A stretch of DNA of 64,000 nt from Candidatus Dormiibacterota bacterium (lineage in GTDB: Bacteria > Chloroflexota > Dormibacteria > Dormibacterales > Dormibacteraceae): positions 1-64,000 of the forward strand of contig PNAG01000026.1 of assembly GCA_003169845.1 (NCBI GenBank). The letters run 5' to 3'. Below, piece after piece: positions 18,012 through 27,533 of this stretch. The notes under the pieces are model-generated. The model did no database searches. It saw nothing but the letters and a program-made list of their open reading frames with translations, and was not told the DNA's origin. Each line of letters begins with the position of its first letter. The first letter of the stretch is position 1. The translations under genes were made by a program, and so were the position numbers.

Positions 18012-18515
18012 TCAATGGCTCTCCTGCTCAACATTGACGACCAACCGCCAGGCGTTGCGCAGGCTCACCAGGAACAGGCTCAGCAAAGCACCGCCTACGT
18101 TGAGGACCGCAGTGGTGTCGCCGCGAAGCAGGCCCACTGCCCCGGTGAGCAGGTAGACGTAGACGATGTCCGGCAAGACGAGCAACCACCAGCTCTGCGC
18201 GAGCCTGTGGCGCCGGCCGGATTCTGTGATCCTGACAACCGGCCACCAGATCCTGGCGCCCCGCCATATCGCGACGGCGACAGCCAGCGCGACGACCTCG
18301 CCCCGAATCTGCGGGCCGAGTATCGGCATGAGAAAGAAGAGCGACAGAGCGAAGTTGACGGAGAGAATGGTCAGCGTGCTCTGCGCCAACGCTGCCCAGC
18401 GGTTCTTGGGATCCGCAAATACGCCGAGATGCAGCTGGGTCGCAACGAACAGCAACCCGACCAGCGTGGCCGCGCTCCCGGCGCTGGTGGCGAAGAAGAC
18501 GTTCCAGTCGCCCAT
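18012..18515 (-). CDS. Four-helix membrane protein of unknown function
   Basis: A 167-residue protein with hydrophobic segments at about 8-28, 43-75, 108-128 and 132-152, interrupted by basic loops (ESGRRHRLAQ), consistent with four membrane passes. ATG 18515 is used. It is divergent from the SARP-type regulator gene, with only 30 bp between the starts, so the two may share a control region. No named family recognised. Confidence 0.7.
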   Translation of the reverse strand: MGDWNVFFATSAGSAATLVGLLFVATQLHLGVFADPKNRWAALAQSTLTILSVNFALSLFFLMPILGPQIRGEVVALAVAVAIWRGARIWWPVVRITESGRRHRLAQSWWLLVLPDIVYVYLLTGAVGLLRGDTTAVLNVGGALLSLFLVSLRNAWRLVVNVEQESH

Positions 18516-18545
18516 CCCGCTGCGGATTATCGACTGAGACCGTCG

Positions 18546-19298
18546 ATGCTGAGGATCTACTTGACCGGGGAAGTGCAGGTCGAGAACGGCGCGCGCCTGC
18601 TGCGCGAGTCCCAGCTGGGCGGGCCGCAGGGCCGGTTCGTGCTCGCCTATCTCGTGACCGAGCGCAAGCGAGCCGTGACGCAGGGCGAGCTTGCCGGGGC
18701 TTTGTGGCCCGAAAACCTGCCTCCCTCCTGGACGGTCGCGCTCAGCGCCGTCGTGAGCCGGCTGCGATCACGCCTGGCCGGCCTGGGCATGGCCCGCAAT
18801 CGCACCATCGCCAGCGCCTTCGGCTGCTACCAGTTTTCTCCCGCGGGCGAGGTCTGGATCGACGTGGAGGCGGCGCTTGCCGGCATCGATGCAGCCGAGG
18901 GCGCGATCGCGGCGGGCGATCCTCAAGCGGCCTACGGGCCGTCGCTTATCGCGACCACCGTGCTGCGCCGACCGTTTCTCACCGGACAGGACGGTGCCTG
19001 GATGGAAGAGCGACGGGCCGTCCTCGCGTCCAGCCTGGTCAGGGCGTTGGACTGCAGGGTCGAAGCGCTGGCGGCCAACAATGAGGTGGAGCTGGCGCTG
19101 GTGCATGCGCGCGAGGTGGTTCGCCTCGAACCGTATCGCGAGTCGGCTTACCGGCGGCTGATGCGAATGCTGGATCGCAGTGGTGAGCGGGCCGAGGCCG
19201 TGCGCGTGTACCAGGATCTTGGGCGGCTCTTGAAGCGCGACCTTGGAGTCGCGCCGTCGGATGAAACGGAGGCGGTTTACCGGGAGATCGCGGGCTGA
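18546..19298 (+). CDS. SARP-type transcriptional regulator (winged HTH plus BTAD)
   Basis: A 250-residue stand-alone regulator. Residues 1-95 look like an OmpR-type winged helix (GELAGALWPENLPPSWTVAL and SRLRSRL region), and residues 100-245 form the bacterial transcriptional activator domain, helical repeats ending in AVRVYQDLGRLLKRDLGVAP, a highly typical BTAD signature. ATG 18546 begins the winged helix; the frame's long upstream extension overlaps genes on the other strand and has no family resemblance. SARPs often activate nearby biosynthetic or transport genes; no biosynthetic cluster is adjacent. The 3' end overlaps the convergent membrane gene by 22 bp. Confidence 0.83.
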   Translation: MLRIYLTGEVQVENGARLLRESQLGGPQGRFVLAYLVTERKRAVTQGELAGALWPENLPPSWTVALSAVVSRLRSRLAGLGMARNRTIASAFGCYQFSPAGEVWIDVEAALAGIDAAEGAIAAGDPQAAYGPSLIATTVLRRPFLTGQDGAWMEERRAVLASSLVRALDCRVEALAANNEVELALVHAREVVRLEPYRESAYRRLMRMLDRSGERAEAVRVYQDLGRLLKRDLGVAPSDETEAVYREIAG

Positions 19299-19654
19299 AG
19301 CAGGGTCCTGGCGGCGGATCCGAGCCAGGCTCCGGTGAGTCCCAGGAGCAGCCCGACCACGCAGGTCAGGACGACGGGAATCGCCGCCAGGTGGCCGAAG
19401 CCCATGATCGCGGCCAGGCTCTCCGCCGCGGAGCCAGCGCCGTACTGGATCTGAACCGCGGCGAGCGGCAGGGCCCAACCGAGAAGGCCGACCACCGCTC
19501 CGGCCGGGATCGCCAAGCGCGCGCGCGGCTGCACCACGCCGATCGCAAGGCCGGCGACGAAGGGCGCCCACCAGGCGCCGGCCAGGACGCCGGCCACCGA
19601 GATGATGAGGGCCAGGATCACGGTCGCCACCACCTTCACGGCTGAAGGCTCCAT
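19277..19654 (-). CDS. Small membrane protein of unknown function
   Basis: A 125-residue protein with four hydrophobic helices (about residues 5-27, 30-42, 48-68 and 85-115) rich in Gly, Ala and Val. ATG 19654 lies inside the last codons of the upstream acylase gene, an overlap of 19 bp, which points to translational coupling. No family recognised. Confidence 0.65.
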   Translation of the reverse strand: MEPSAVKVVATVILALIISVAGVLAGAWWAPFVAGLAIGVVQPRARLAIPAGAVVGLLGWALPLAAVQIQYGAGSAAESLAAIMGFGHLAAIPVVLTCVVGLLLGLTGAWLGSAARTLLQPAISR

Positions 19655-22184
19655 GACACTGCGCCGCCGGACTTCACGGCCTGGTCGGCGGTGAGCATCG
19701 CCGCGTACTTGCCGTCAAACCAGGTGTTGACGCGGTCGTCGTACCACGCCGACGCCGGGTTCTCGCTCTGCCCGCCGGGATAGATCGCCTGGAACGTGCC
19801 GGCGCCCCAGTCCACGACCATGCGCCAGCTCGGTCCGTGGCTCGACGGGAAATCCGGCGCCGCAAGCGGGGTGTTGGCGTCGCCGCGGTCGGGCCGCGGG
19901 CCGTAGTTGAGGCCGGTCACCTGCGCGAGGTTTTCGATGACGCGCTGGTGGACCTTGCCCCAGGTCCACGTGCTCGAGTCGGCGCCAAGCTGCTTGGTCA
20001 ATGTGGAGACCGCGGTCGTGAATGCGAGTCGCATCACGTCCGTGGCCGTGTTGGACGTGCCGCCGTATTTGAATGCGGAGTTGTTCTGGTCTCCCAGGGT
20101 CCACGCTTCGAGGTCCTGACCGAGGGCGTCATTCACCTCGGACCGGGCGACTTTGACGTCGCGTGAATGCCAGTACGAATCGAAGGTCGCCGAAAGGTAT
20201 GACTGCCAAAAGGACCACCAGATCGTGGCCGCGGGCGAGTTGATCTCCATCCGGTAGTCCCAGGTCGCAAGCAGGTCGCGAGCCGGCGAACTCGGGATTG
20301 CTTGCACGAGGATCGGCACGATCTCGGAGGCGAGGTAGTCGCGCGTGTCGGTCTGCAACGCCATCATGTCGCCGCGCTGAGCTTTGCCAGACATGGCGAC
20401 ACAAAGCAATCGGGCACGCTCTGGTTCAGCACGCGGTAGATCTCGTTGGCGCGGTAGCCCGGGTCGAAGAAGTTCGAGGCGGTGCCGATGTAGTACGGGT
20501 AGTCCGACGTCACCTGGCGCTGGTTGGCGGACCAGATAACTCCATCCGGCGGGTTGTAAACCTGCGGAATGTCGTCGTAGGGGATCGTTCCCGTCACGTC
20601 GAACTCGCCGGTCCCCGGCATCGGCAGCCACGGTTGGCCGCCATTGATCTGCGGGTAGTAGCCCGCCGAGATCAGGCCGATGTTGCCCTTGTCGTCGGCG
20701 TACACGAAATTGTGCGTGGGCGAGTACCAGCCGCGGAGCGCGTCCCGGAACGACTGGTAGTCGCTCGCCTGGTCGATGCCCATGAGCACGTCGAGGTCTT
20801 GCGACGGGATGTTGCCCGCCCACCACACCGACGTGGTCTGGCCGCGCTCGCTGATGACCGGACCGTGCACGCTCAGCTTCACCGTCAGGTGGTCGGTCGG
20901 GCCACCCAGCACCGGGATGTCATAGCTCACCATCTGGTAGCTCTTCCATGCGCCGTTCCACAGGTACTGTCCCGGGTGGGCGGAATCCTCGTGCTCGAGA
21001 TAGAAGAAGGTCTGCTGGTTTTGCGCGTCCGTGAGGCTCCACGAGATGTGCTGGTTGTGGCCGATCAGCACTACCGGGGTGCCGGGGATGGTGACGCCGC
21101 TGACGTGGTAGCTGGGCGAGTCCATCGTCAGCTGGTACCAGATCGCGGGCAGGGTGAGATGGAGGTGCGGGTCGCCCGCCATCAGCGCTCCGCCGCTCGT
21201 GCTTCGCGAGCCGGCGACCGCCCAGTTGTTACTGGCGCCGCCGGTCGCGACGAGGCCTGCCGGCAGCGACGAAAGCCGCTGATACACGTCGGCCGCCGCG
21301 ACGGCCTCGGCGTTTGTGACCTGGGACACAGCCGCGATCGGGGCCGGCGCCGCCTGGGCGGGGTACGGGCCCGGGTCGTATGGAGACTGTGGATTCGGCG
21401 GAAGGATGGGGAACCACTGCGACGTGAGGTCGGGGCCGAGCGACTTGTTCAGGAGCGCCATCACCAGCGGCGTGTCGGTGAAGTTGAGGGTCTGCGTCAT
21501 GTCGCCCTTGACGATCAGCGAGTCGATGGGCGCCCACGGCTTCGGCTGGTAGCCCAGCAGCGTGAACATCGCCGGGAGCTGGTGTGCCGCCTCCGCCTCG
21601 GTGATTCGATCGTTCACGCCTTGTGCATAGGCGAGGCCCGCCACGCGCGACCGGGGCGACGCGGCGTTCCATTCGAGTTGCGCCGTACGCAGCAAACCGA
21701 GCTGAAGCTCGAACCGGTCGCTGTCGAGGGCGGCCTTGCCGACCACCTCCGCAAGGCGTCCCTCGCCCTGCCGTCGCAGCAGGTCCATCTGGAAGAGGCG
21801 GAAGCGGGCGTGCACGTAGCCCGTGGCGAGGAAGAGGTCGTGGTCGGTCTGCGCCACGATGTGGGCGGTGCCGTCGCTCTCGAACGTGACCCTGACCGGC
21901 TGGTCGAGACCGGCGAGGCGCAGGGTCTCGCTGCCGATCGAGGCATCGGCCGCCATCGTCCACGCGCCGGTCACCGGGTTGAACGCGGGACCCAGCGCGG
22001 GCAGCGGCCCCGCGCCGAAGAAAGCGGCGTAGAGCACGGCGGCCGTGGCGACCAGGGCCGCGATCGTATTGAGAACGCTTTGAGTTCGCCGAGGCCCCTT
22101 CGATGGGCGGTCCGCGGCGACCCGAGGTCCGGGGACGGACGTTGGTCTCTTGGTAGCGGCTTCGATCGCGGGGTCCAGCGTCAC
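19636..22184 (-). pseudogene. Penicillin acylase family protein, interrupted by a -1 frameshift
   Basis: N-terminal nucleophile hydrolase of about 850 residues that would hydrolyse amides such as acyl-homoserine lactones or beta-lactam side chains outside the cytoplasm. It has an N-terminal membrane anchor (VLNTIAALVATAAVLYAAFF), the alpha chain, and Ser318 in GGASNNWAVAG, which becomes the free N-terminus after self-cleavage. The first frame stops at TGA 20364-20366 after KLSAAT; the second frame continues with DMMALQTDTRDYLASEIV, the expected next block. Inserting one G near 20367-20372 restores KLSAADMMALQ. All catalytic regions seen precede the break, but the last 240 residues, part of the beta-chain fold, would be lost. 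Start is GTG 22184. Confidence 0.85.
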
Positions 22185-22302
22185 TGCGGAAAGTTTGAGC
22201 TACGCGGCTCTCAAGGTGGTTCCTCTGGCCGCCTAGGAGGCTACTCTTTGCAGCCGGGCCTGGGGACGGGGAGGAATTTCGACCGGGCCGAAGGATTGAT
22301 CG

Positions 22303-23922
22303 GTGCAGCCAGGCATCGTTGGGTTGAGGGGAGCGATCACCGCCGCCTGGGAGGACGACCTGCGCGCCGTGCGCGAAGATCGTTACGACACGGCGGCGGG
22401 GAAAGAAGCGCTGGCGTTCATCCAGCGCTGCTACTCGCTCGTGTCCGACTTGCGCGGCCCCATCCAGAAGGCCTGGGGCCTGGGCGGCCACGTGCACGTC
22501 GCCGACAGCGCGAACGTGGCGGGGCCGGGTCCGCGGATCTCGCAGACGCGGATCAAGCTGCGCAACCATGGCGACCTCGTCGCTGTCGAAGCCTTCACCT
22601 ACGCCGACGGCACCTCCAGGCGCAACCCGTCGCTCGGGCTGGACCGCGAGATCAAGGTCGTGGGCGTGAGTCCGCTGAGCTTCGTGCAGGAGCTGTATCG
22701 CACGACGGTCGACTTCGTGCAGGTGGCGCTGAGCATTGACCTGGCGCTCGGCGGTTCTGCGTGGCTCTTCGAGCAGGTGGTCGCCTACAACTTTGTGGCC
22801 ACCGGCACATGGCCGACCCTGGGCGACGTGTACAAGCGAATGACGCGCGAGCTCGCGGTCGAGGACAGCTTCGAGCGCGTGGCGGAAATGTTGCTGCCGG
22901 TCGCGCCCAGCAACGGCTCCCATGGCGTCAACGGCAGCCCGGCCACCGGCGCGGACGCGGAAGTGACGCTGACCCTCGACCAGCTGCATCGATGTCGAGA
23001 CACGCAGCACGACCTGGACAATTTCGTGCAGGCGGTCCGCCTGGCGGTCACCGCAGACCAGGAGAACCGCCGGCTGACGAGCGAGGAGGTGGTGCGGGAA
23101 TTGGCGCAGGATGAGCTCTCGACCATCAAGCTCGGGCGGCTTCTCGCGGCCTCGCCGGAAGTCTGTCGGGACGCGGAGATCGGCGCGGGATTCGCGACCT
23201 GGAGCTTTCTACCGTCGTACAACGTGCACCTCTTCAGGCGGGCGAACACGATCGACGAATACGTGGCGGTCGCTGCGACCCTCGGGCCGAAAAGCGGCCT
23301 GGAAGCGGCACGCGGCACGCGTCCTCCGGCCTCGATCGGGGTCGAGACGGCCAACTCGATGCCGGATGGGATCGTCACGTTCCTCATGACCGACGTCGTG
23401 GAATCCACGGTGCTGTGGATTCACAGCCGCGCGCAGATGTATGCGGCGATGAGGCGCCACGACCAGCTGCTCAGCGCGGCCATCGAAGCAAACGGCGGGA
23501 TCGTGATCAAGGAGCGTGGAGAAGGAGACAGCTTCTTCGCGGTGTTCTTGCGCGCGACGGATGCGGTGATCGCCGCACTGGACGCGCAGAAGGCTCTCCT
23601 CTCTGAGCCGTGGCGGGACAGGATCCAGATCAGCGTGCGCATGGCCATCCTCACAGGCGAGGCCGACGCGCAGGACAGGGACTACCGGTCGCCGGCCGTC
23701 AATCGCTGCGCCAAGCTGCGGCGCCGGGCGGTCGGGCACCAGGTCCTGGTCTCGGAGACCACCTACTCGATCGTGGCCGACATCCTCCGGGACGACATCC
23801 GGCTCGAGAGCGTCGGCAAGCGGAGGCTCGAGGGCCACGAGCGTCCAGAAGAGATCTACGTGCTGATGCATGCGGATGTGCCACTCGAGACGGCGGTGGC
23901 CGCCGACGAAGTGCTTGCGTAG
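22303..23922 (+). CDS. Class III adenylate/guanylate cyclase with a novel N-terminal domain
   Basis: Makes cAMP or cGMP from ATP or GTP. The cyclase homology domain is at about residues 355-510: metal Asp364 in VTFLMTDVVEST and Asp409 in GEGDSFFAVF, followed by SVRMAILTGEA and RCAKLRRRAVGHQVLVS, the usual mycobacterial-type arrangement. The first 340 residues resemble no domain I know; they include a helical segment and a NGSHGVNGSPATG linker near residue 210-220. No membrane helix is seen, so it is cytosolic. The usual FTDIEGST is here MTDVVEST, which keeps the metal Asp. GTG 22303 is the earliest start consistent with the divergent acylase promoter region. Confidence 0.85.
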   Translation: MQPGIVGLRGAITAAWEDDLRAVREDRYDTAAGKEALAFIQRCYSLVSDLRGPIQKAWGLGGHVHVADSANVAGPGPRISQTRIKLRNHGDLVAVEAFTYADGTSRRNPSLGLDREIKVVGVSPLSFVQELYRTTVDFVQVALSIDLALGGSAWLFEQVVAYNFVATGTWPTLGDVYKRMTRELAVEDSFERVAEMLLPVAPSNGSHGVNGSPATGADAEVTLTLDQLHRCRDTQHDLDNFVQAVRLAVTADQENRRLTSEEVVRELAQDELSTIKLGRLLAASPEVCRDAEIGAGFATWSFLPSYNVHLFRRANTIDEYVAVAATLGPKSGLEAARGTRPPASIGVETANSMPDGIVTFLMTDVVESTVLWIHSRAQMYAAMRRHDQLLSAAIEANGGIVIKERGEGDSFFAVFLRATDAVIAALDAQKALLSEPWRDRIQISVRMAILTGEADAQDRDYRSPAVNRCAKLRRRAVGHQVLVSETTYSIVADILRDDIRLESVGKRRLEGHERPEEIYVLMHADVPLETAVAADEVLA

Positions 23923-23960
23923 GGAAGCAATGGACCTCCGGTGGCGTTGAAGTTGATCCA

Positions 23961-24962
23961 GTGAGACGCGAGACCACCGCACCGAGCCGCTTGGGCGTCG
24001 ATCGCTACTCCGTCATCCTCGTCGCGGTCGCGGCCACGATGTGGGCGTCCGACGCCTACTTCCGCAACCAGCTGGTCAAGCACCTGAGCTCTCCGGAGAT
24101 CGTCGTGGCCGAGGACGGGCTGGTCATGCTGTTTCTGCTCCCGGTGCTGTGGCGCAACCGGCACGAACTGTCGTTTCTCGGCGCGCGAGGCTGGACCGCG
24201 GTGGCGATCATCGCGGCGGGCGCGCAGGCGCTGGCGACCATCCTGTTCACGGCGTCGTTCTCGATCGCCGCGCAGCACCAGCTGTTCGCCGAGACGTTCG
24301 TGCTGCAGCAGACCCAGCCGCTGATCGCGATCGTGCTGGCCTGGATCGTGCTGGGCGAGCGGCGGCGGCCTTGGTTCTGGCCGGCGGCCGTGGTGGCTCT
24401 CGCGGCGGTCTATATGGTGCTGTTCGCGAGCGACCCGCTGTCGCCGGTCTCGGCGCTGCGCAACGGTCGCCTCGAGGTGGGATTGCTCGCGCTTGGGGCA
24501 GCTGCACTGTGGGGGAGCGGAACGGTGCTCGGCCGTTTCGCGCTGGGATCGATCTCGTTCTGGAGCATGACGGCGCTGCGCTTCACGCTGGCTTTCCCCG
24601 TGCTCGTCGCCGTGGTGCTGGCCCAGAACGGCTTCGCAGGCTTCAGCCACTACACCGTTAGCGACTTCGTGCCGAACCTGCTCGCGATCGCCATCGTGCC
24701 GGGCCTGCTGGCGCTCCTTCTTTACTACCGGGCGCTATCGAAGACGCCGGCGTCGCTCGCCACCATCGCCGAGATGGCGTATCCGGTGGCGGCCACCCTG
24801 ATCGCGTCGGCGCCGCCGCCGTGGGGTTTCAACCAGCCGCTGTATGGGCTGCAGATCGTTGGTACCGCGCTTTTGATGGGCGTGATCGTGCTGCTCAACT
24901 GGTCGAAGGAAACTGCATCGCCTGTGGTGGTTGCGGGGGCACTTAAGCCCGTCGAGGCATGA
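23961..24962 (+). CDS. EamA/DMT family transporter
   Basis: A 333-residue membrane protein with ten predicted helices in two EamA halves; the second half carries the familiar IVPGLLALLLYYRALSKTPAS motif and the first the LQQTQPLIAIVLAWIVLGER motif. DMT transporters export metabolites, amino acids or drugs. GTG 23961 gives a short basic N-terminus before helix 1. It lies 38 bp after the cyclase gene. Substrate unknown. The convergent MarR gene ends 18 bp downstream. Confidence 0.85.
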   Translation: MRRETTAPSRLGVDRYSVILVAVAATMWASDAYFRNQLVKHLSSPEIVVAEDGLVMLFLLPVLWRNRHELSFLGARGWTAVAIIAAGAQALATILFTASFSIAAQHQLFAETFVLQQTQPLIAIVLAWIVLGERRRPWFWPAAVVALAAVYMVLFASDPLSPVSALRNGRLEVGLLALGAAALWGSGTVLGRFALGSISFWSMTALRFTLAFPVLVAVVLAQNGFAGFSHYTVSDFVPNLLAIAIVPGLLALLLYYRALSKTPASLATIAEMAYPVAATLIASAPPPWGFNQPLYGLQIVGTALLMGVIVLLNWSKETASPVVVAGALKPVEA

Positions 24963-24979
24963 TTCAGCGCTGAGGCGGG

Positions 24980-25453
24980 CTAGCTCTCCGGAGAAAGCCG
25001 CTGCAGCGCTGCGCTGACCGCTTCTGCTTCGCCGGGATCGAGGAGTGCGCCCAGGTTGCGGTCGAGGCTGCGCAGGAAGACCGCATGCGACTTCTCGTAG
25101 GCCGCCTTGCCCTTGTCGGTCATGTGGGCGTAGACGCCGCGGCGGTCGGTCGGGCACGAATGCCGGTCGATCAGCCCGGCCTTGATCATCTGGTTGAGGC
25201 GGCGCGAGGCGCCGCTGTCAGTGATGCCCTCGATCCGGGCGAGGTCCTGGAAGCGGAGCATCGTGTTGGGCGCGCGGCGGAGGTGGGCGAGCACCTCGTA
25301 CCAGCCGAGCGGAATGCCGGTCTTGGGCAGCATTTCCTTCTCGATCGCGGCCGTCATCGACGAATGCGCGCGCGCGATGCCTTCCCAAAGCTCGACCGCT
25401 TTGGTGCTGGTGAGCCGGGCCACGGGGGTAATCCTATTCACTGATGCACACAT
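24980..25453 (-). CDS. MarR family transcriptional regulator
   Basis: A 157-residue winged-helix DNA-binding protein. Helix-turn-helix: RFQDLARIEGITDSGASRRL at about residues 67-86, wing: IDRHSCPTDRRGVYAHMT with the conserved DRRG, and a dimerisation helix at each end. MarR proteins usually repress nearby genes and release on binding a phenolic or oxidant. It is downstream of the YceI gene and separated from it by a terminator, so they are separate units. ATG 25453 is used; a GTG a few codons later is possible. Confidence 0.88.
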   Translation of the reverse strand: MCASVNRITPVARLTSTKAVELWEGIARAHSSMTAAIEKEMLPKTGIPLGWYEVLAHLRRAPNTMLRFQDLARIEGITDSGASRRLNQMIKAGLIDRHSCPTDRRGVYAHMTDKGKAAYEKSHAVFLRSLDRNLGALLDPGEAEAVSAALQRLSPES

Positions 25454-25461
25454 ATAGAAGA

Positions 25462-25490
25462 CGAGGGGGGACCATTTCAGTCCCCCCTCG
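25462..25490 (-). terminator. Strong hairpin terminator of the YceI gene
   Basis: Perfect 11-pair inverted repeat (CGAGGGGGGAC and its complement) around a 7-base loop, starting 10 bases past the YceI stop on the minus strand. The run after it (TCTTCT) is only weakly T-rich. It insulates the YceI gene from the MarR gene, or may act in both directions. Confidence 0.6.
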
Positions 25491-25500
25491 ACAGCAGTCG

Positions 25501-26049
25501 TTACTGGGCCTGCGCCAGCTCTCCGACCTTGACGACGATCTCGGCGTCGACCTCGAGCTTGATGGTGTTGCTCGCGAACGGCACGGTGCCGGCGAGTCCA
25601 TCCCAGTTGAGGCCCCAGTCCTTGCGGTTGATCTGGCCGCGGGCGCTGATGCCGACGCGCTCCTTGCCGCCGAACGGGTCCGGCAGCCGGCCCTCGATGG
25701 TTGCTTCGAGGGTCAGGGGCTTGGTGACGTCCTTGACGGTTAGCTCACCGTTGACGCGGAAGTTCTCCTCGTCGACCGGCTCGATGCTCGTGAGCTTGTA
25801 GGTGATGTAGGGGTACTTCTCGACGTCGAAGAAGTCTGCGCCGCGAAGGTGGGTGTCACGCTGATCGCTTCGCGACTCGAGGCTTGCGACCTCGACCTTG
25901 ACCTCGCCGAGGGCCTTGGTGTAGTCGTCGTCCGGGCTCTCGAACCCACCTTCGAACTTGTTGAACCGTCCATGCACGGTGGACACCGCCAGATGCTTGG
26001 CCGTGAACCCGATGTGCGTGTGCGCCTGATCGATTTCGTACTTGAGCAT
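25501..26049 (-). CDS. YceI family lipid-binding protein
   Basis: A 182-residue YceI beta-barrel that in characterised members binds isoprenoid lipids such as polyprenyl or quinone chains. Motifs: ID..HTHIGFTAKHLAVSTVHG, then DVEKYPYITYKLTSIEP and GELTVKDVTKPLTLEA. No signal peptide is present, so the form is cytoplasmic, unlike E. coli YceI. ATG 26049 follows CAGGAGG. Palindromes upstream (26071-26105) look like operators. Physiological role here is unknown; possibly an oxidative or acid stress response. Confidence 0.9.
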   Translation of the reverse strand: MLKYEIDQAHTHIGFTAKHLAVSTVHGRFNKFEGGFESPDDDYTKALGEVKVEVASLESRSDQRDTHLRGADFFDVEKYPYITYKLTSIEPVDEENFRVNGELTVKDVTKPLTLEATIEGRLPDPFGGKERVGISARGQINRKDWGLNWDGLAGTVPFASNTIKLEVDAEIVVKVGELAQAQ

Positions 26050-26070
26050 TCGTTTTCCTCCTGGGAAACA

Positions 26071-26105
26071 AGTGATTTGCATCACTATCTACTTGCATGC
26101 GCAAG
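26071..26105 (-). promoter_or_regulatory. Two palindromic operator-like sites upstream of the YceI gene
   Basis: AGTGAT-TTGC-ATCACT (26071-26086) is a perfect hyphenated palindrome; CTTGC-ATGC-GCAAG (26092-26105) resembles MarR-family TTGC/GCAA sites. They cover the expected YceI promoter. The MarR gene 600 bp downstream is the natural candidate regulator, but this is inference. Confidence 0.4.
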
Positions 26106-26108
26106 CAA

Positions 26109-26603
26109 CTATTCCAGGCGGGTGGCGGATTTCCTCGTGCGGTAGGCGAACGCGGCCTTGCGCCAGCTGAGCACGATCCCGGCCACCATGGCCAGCAGGA
26201 ATGCGGTCAAGACGGCCGCGAAGAGGATGGCACCGGGCCTGCCGGAGCCGACTGCCGCCGGTAGAGGAGACCAGTCGACGGTGGCCGCGGCGTTGAGCCA
26301 TGCGATGAGGCCGGCACCGAACGCGATGAGAGCGAGCGTCCAGCGCTTCTCCGAGGTGGACATCTGGGCGAGGTCGAGGCGGCGGGTCCTTGGTGATACG
26401 GGCGCCCGGGCGATCCTTGTGAGGATTGCGAACCATACGATCAACATCACCACCCCGATCGCCAGCGCGACCTTGGGATATGCGGTCTGGTCGATGGGCG
26501 AGAGGTCGGAGGACCCCGCCCAGGCGGCCATCGGGAGGAACCAGATGGCGCTCGTGATGGCGGCCGCGCCGCTGCGGCCGTAGTGCTCGACGAGCCTGCT
26601 CAT
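26109..26603 (-). CDS. Membrane protein of unknown function
   Basis: A 164-residue protein with three to four hydrophobic stretches (about residues 15-30, 47-65, 88-105 and 126-148) and basic loops, including RTRRLDLAQ in the middle. Its ATG overlaps the stop of the NmrA-like gene by 4 bp (26600-26603), so the two are translationally coupled. No family recognised. Confidence 0.68.
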   Translation of the reverse strand: MSRLVEHYGRSGAAAITSAIWFLPMAAWAGSSDLSPIDQTAYPKVALAIGVVMLIVWFAILTRIARAPVSPRTRRLDLAQMSTSEKRWTLALIAFGAGLIAWLNAAATVDWSPLPAAVGSGRPGAILFAAVLTAFLLAMVAGIVLSWRKAAFAYRTRKSATRLE

Positions 26604-27361
26604 CCTGGGTACTTCTCCTCCAGGTACTGCTCGAAGGTGATCTTCCCGTCCGTGTGCTCAGGTATCAGCAGGCGGCCCGAGGCGAAGTGGCGGCTGAACT
26701 TGAACGGGAGGGGCAGCGGGACCAACTTCTTGTTCAGCTTGCGCGCTTTGAGCCAGGACTCGGCAATGCTCTTGAAGATTCGTGGTTCGGGGCCGCCGAA
26801 ATCGGGCAGGTGGCCGGCCGGTTCTTTGACCACCACCTCGACGAGTCGGGCCGCCACCTCGCTCGGGTCGACCGGCTGGAACTGCCACTTGAACGGCACG
26901 GTGGCAAGGAAGGGTGTGCGCGAGAACGCCTCGAGGAAGGTCTCCATCAGGGTGTGGAACTGGGTGGCGCGCAGGATCGACCAGGGGACGATGTTCTCCT
27001 GCACCACCGCCTCGGCGGCCAGCTTCGCTTTGTAATAGGGATAAGCGACTCCTTCCATGCCGGCGATCGACACGTAGACGGCGTGCTTCACTCCCTCTTC
27101 TCGCGCCATCGCGAGCAGCCGGCGGGTTCCCACCACGTCGGTCGCGTGAAGCTTCGTCAGCTGCGTGGCTGCGTGGATGACCGCGTCCATGCCGGACACG
27201 GCTTCGAGAAGCCCGGCGCCGGTGGACAGGTCGCCCTGGACAGCATCCACCTGGCCTTTTGGGTTGCGGCTGAGGATGCGGGCACGGTGCCCTTGGCTGC
27301 GCAACTGGTTGACCACGTGGCGCCCTAGCGCGCCCGTTCCACCAGTGACCAGGACGTTCAT
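26600..27361 (-). CDS. NmrA-like NAD(P)-binding protein (atypical SDR)
   Basis: A 253-residue Rossmann protein of the atypical short-chain dehydrogenase class. The N-terminal VTGGTGALGRHVV (residues 4-16) is the NAD(P)-binding loop; ARILSRNP (27-34) suggests NADP; YYKAKLAAEA carries the usual Tyr/Lys neighbourhood and ILRATQFH follows. NmrA-like proteins act as redox sensors or as dehydrogenases of unknown substrate. ATG 27361. Same operon as the membrane protein gene at 26109, head-to-head with the helicase gene. Confidence 0.85.
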   Translation of the reverse strand: MNVLVTGGTGALGRHVVNQLRSQGHRARILSRNPKGQVDAVQGDLSTGAGLLEAVSGMDAVIHAATQLTKLHATDVVGTRRLLAMAREEGVKHAVYVSIAGMEGVAYPYYKAKLAAEAVVQENIVPWSILRATQFHTLMETFLEAFSRTPFLATVPFKWQFQPVDPSEVAARLVEVVVKEPAGHLPDFGGPEPRIFKSIAESWLKARKLNKKLVPLPLPFKFSRHFASGRLLIPEHTDGKITFEQYLEEKYPG

Positions 27362-27533
27362 TTCGGCTCGATCATCGTGAGCGAAAAGACGCCGGGCGTC
27401 CCGACCTCGTAGACTGATGCCCTCGGCCGGCTCGCCCGGCCCGCTCCGCTCGGGTCCTCTCTCGCCGTCACGGTAACGGTGTCCTGATCGTCGCGATCCA
27501 AATACGAACCCAGAGAGGGATCAGGAGAATACG

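Noticed and set aside
17880-18545. N-terminal extension of the SARP-type regulator
   Set aside because: The frame stays open upstream but overlaps two genes on the other strand and is Gln/Arg-rich; the winged-helix starts at 18546.
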